A DNA stretch of 64,000 nucleotides from Ichthyophis bannanicus (Eukaryota; Chordata; Amphibia; Gymnophiona; Ichthyophiidae). Under the pieces are notes generated by a model. The model made no database searches. It was not told where the DNA came from and saw only the letters and a program-made list of their open reading frames with translations. The DNA is taken from the NCBI GenBank assembly GCA_033557465.1, contig CM066048.1, positions 18,948,305 through 19,012,304 of the forward strand, written 5' to 3'. Both the position numbers and the translations under genes were made by a program. Shown one piece after another: positions 63,423 to 64,000 of the stretch (position 1 is its first letter; each line of letters begins with the position of its first letter).

Positions 63423-64000
63423 ATGCATCCTTGTTTCTATTTGGTTCTGGTTGCCTGCATGGGGAGTTTTGAACTTGTTCTTGCTTTACCCCCATGTACT
63501 GCCTGCATTACTTCCACTCGGACTGGTATGAAAGTAACTCAGACTCTGCTTTACCATTCTTACTATACCTGTACTGGTACGGTAAGCCGGTGTATTTATA
63601 ACACCACTGAACTAAATGTTTGTACCAATGGAAATACTAAAGTTTGCTACAATCCGCATCAGAACCCATCTTATTATACTTTAGAAATACGATGGAATGA
63701 TGCAGATGGAGATCTACTTAATGCTACCTCCCCACTCACCGACCCTACGAAGTATGCTGTGTTGTATTTTGATGCTTGTGATGCTATTAATAGAGATAGT
63801 CGTTCCAAATGTGCCAATTGGGAGAGAACTTATGCTCTTAATGATAAGTATATGTGTCCAGAAGGAATGACTGGATGGGGAGAATGTACAGGTAAACGAG
63901 CTCTAGCCAATGAATATAGTACAGCCCCCATTACAGACTATTATTGCCCAAAGTGGGAATGTGTTTTCTATGCCACATGGAAAACTGGTATGGTAGAGAA
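63423..64000 (+). CDS. env: Provirus env, N-terminal part of surface unit (runs off window)
   Basis: An open frame from ATG 63423 stays free of stops to the window end (192 codons). It opens with a hydrophobic stretch of about 20 residues that fits a signal peptide, followed by a Cys-rich, Tyr- and Trp-rich ectodomain. N-glycosylation sequons are visible (NTT near residue 61, NAT near residue 99). The fusion peptide and transmembrane part lie beyond the window, so the env class cannot be set. It is the only proviral frame without a visible lesion, although only a part is seen. Confidence 0.8.
   Translation, partial: MHPCFYLVLVACMGSFELVLALPPCTACITSTRTGMKVTQTLLYHSYYTCTGTVSRCIYNTTELNVCTNGNTKVCYNPHQNPSYYTLEIRWNDADGDLLNATSPLTDPTKYAVLYFDACDAINRDSRSKCANWERTYALNDKYMCPEGMTGWGECTGKRALANEYSTAPITDYYCPKWECVFYATWKTGMVE

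Larger units (their letters stand above)
56245..64000 (+). mobile_element. Gammaretrovirus-like provirus, 5' LTR to env start
   Basis: An endogenous retrovirus runs off the window end. Order: LTR (56245-56884), primer site (56891-56908), leader, gag (57616-59465, one frame change), UAG, pro-pol (59466-63120, one stop and one frame change), a spacer and env (63423 onward). The gag style, the UAG between gag and pro in one frame and the DTGA protease are gammaretrovirus-like. The 3' LTR is not in the window, so age cannot be estimated from LTR divergence. Confidence 0.93.

Overview
The window looks like repeat-saturated nuclear DNA of a tetrapod. The mix of CR1, L2, L1/Tx1-like, Penelope-like and DIRS retroelements, hAT, Tc1/mariner and pogo DNA transposons, tRNA-derived SINEs and a gammaretrovirus-like provirus fits an amphibian. 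From memory the CR1 3' end resembles repeats of caecilian genomes; that is inference and cannot be shown from the window alone. I found no convincing host exon, tRNA gene, rRNA gene or CRISPR array. Nearly every coding signal belongs to a mobile element, and most are broken by frameshifts or stops. Layout: 0-4 kb holds a foldback repeat, a hAT-like fragment and CR1/L2 pieces. At 4-9.2 kb there is a deep nest: a MITE-like element is split by a non-autonomous hAT-like element (8-bp target duplication), which is split by a TA-target transposon, which is split by a second copy of the same hAT-like family. At 9.9-12.5 kb lies a minus-strand L2 LINE. At 14.6-15.8 kb two arms of about 460-515 bp flank a spacer with a hammerhead-ribozyme-like core. 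At 17.6-24.3 kb are a reversed hAT-like copy, a small MITE, an unrecognised minus-strand coding-like region and a decayed DIRS element. At 24.3-28.1 kb are an L2 end and a CR1 with a nearly intact ORF2. At 28.6-29.4 kb is the GIY-YIG end of a Penelope-like element. At 30.1-33.1 kb is a second L2 with a CR1 inside it and another CR1 inside that. At 33.7-37.7 kb is a broken Tigger/pogo transposon. At 38.2-42.3 kb is an L1/Tx1-like LINE hit by a SINE with a 13-bp target duplication. At 42.85-44.18 kb is a compact, well-preserved DD41D mariner. At 44.6-49.1 kb one CR1 sits inside another. At 50.4-56.1 kb is a four-level nest (Tc1-like, hAT-like A, hAT-like B, CR1). From 56.2 kb to the window end runs a provirus with 5' LTR, tRNA-Gly-type primer site, gag, pro-pol and the start of env. 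The elements act as genome parasites rather than as a cooperating gene set. Autonomous CR1 and L2 could have mobilised shorter copies that share their 3' ends, and unseen hAT transposases must have moved the hAT-like A and B elements. In the provirus gag, pro-pol and env follow the usual order, with a UAG between gag and pro in the same frame, but gag and pol carry disabling lesions and the second catalytic Asp of integrase is Glu. The strongest new-looking items are the hAT-like A family (long palindrome plus minisatellite), the hammerhead-like motif inside the big inverted repeat, the well-preserved DD41D mariner and the unrecognised frame at 21.7-22.9 kb.
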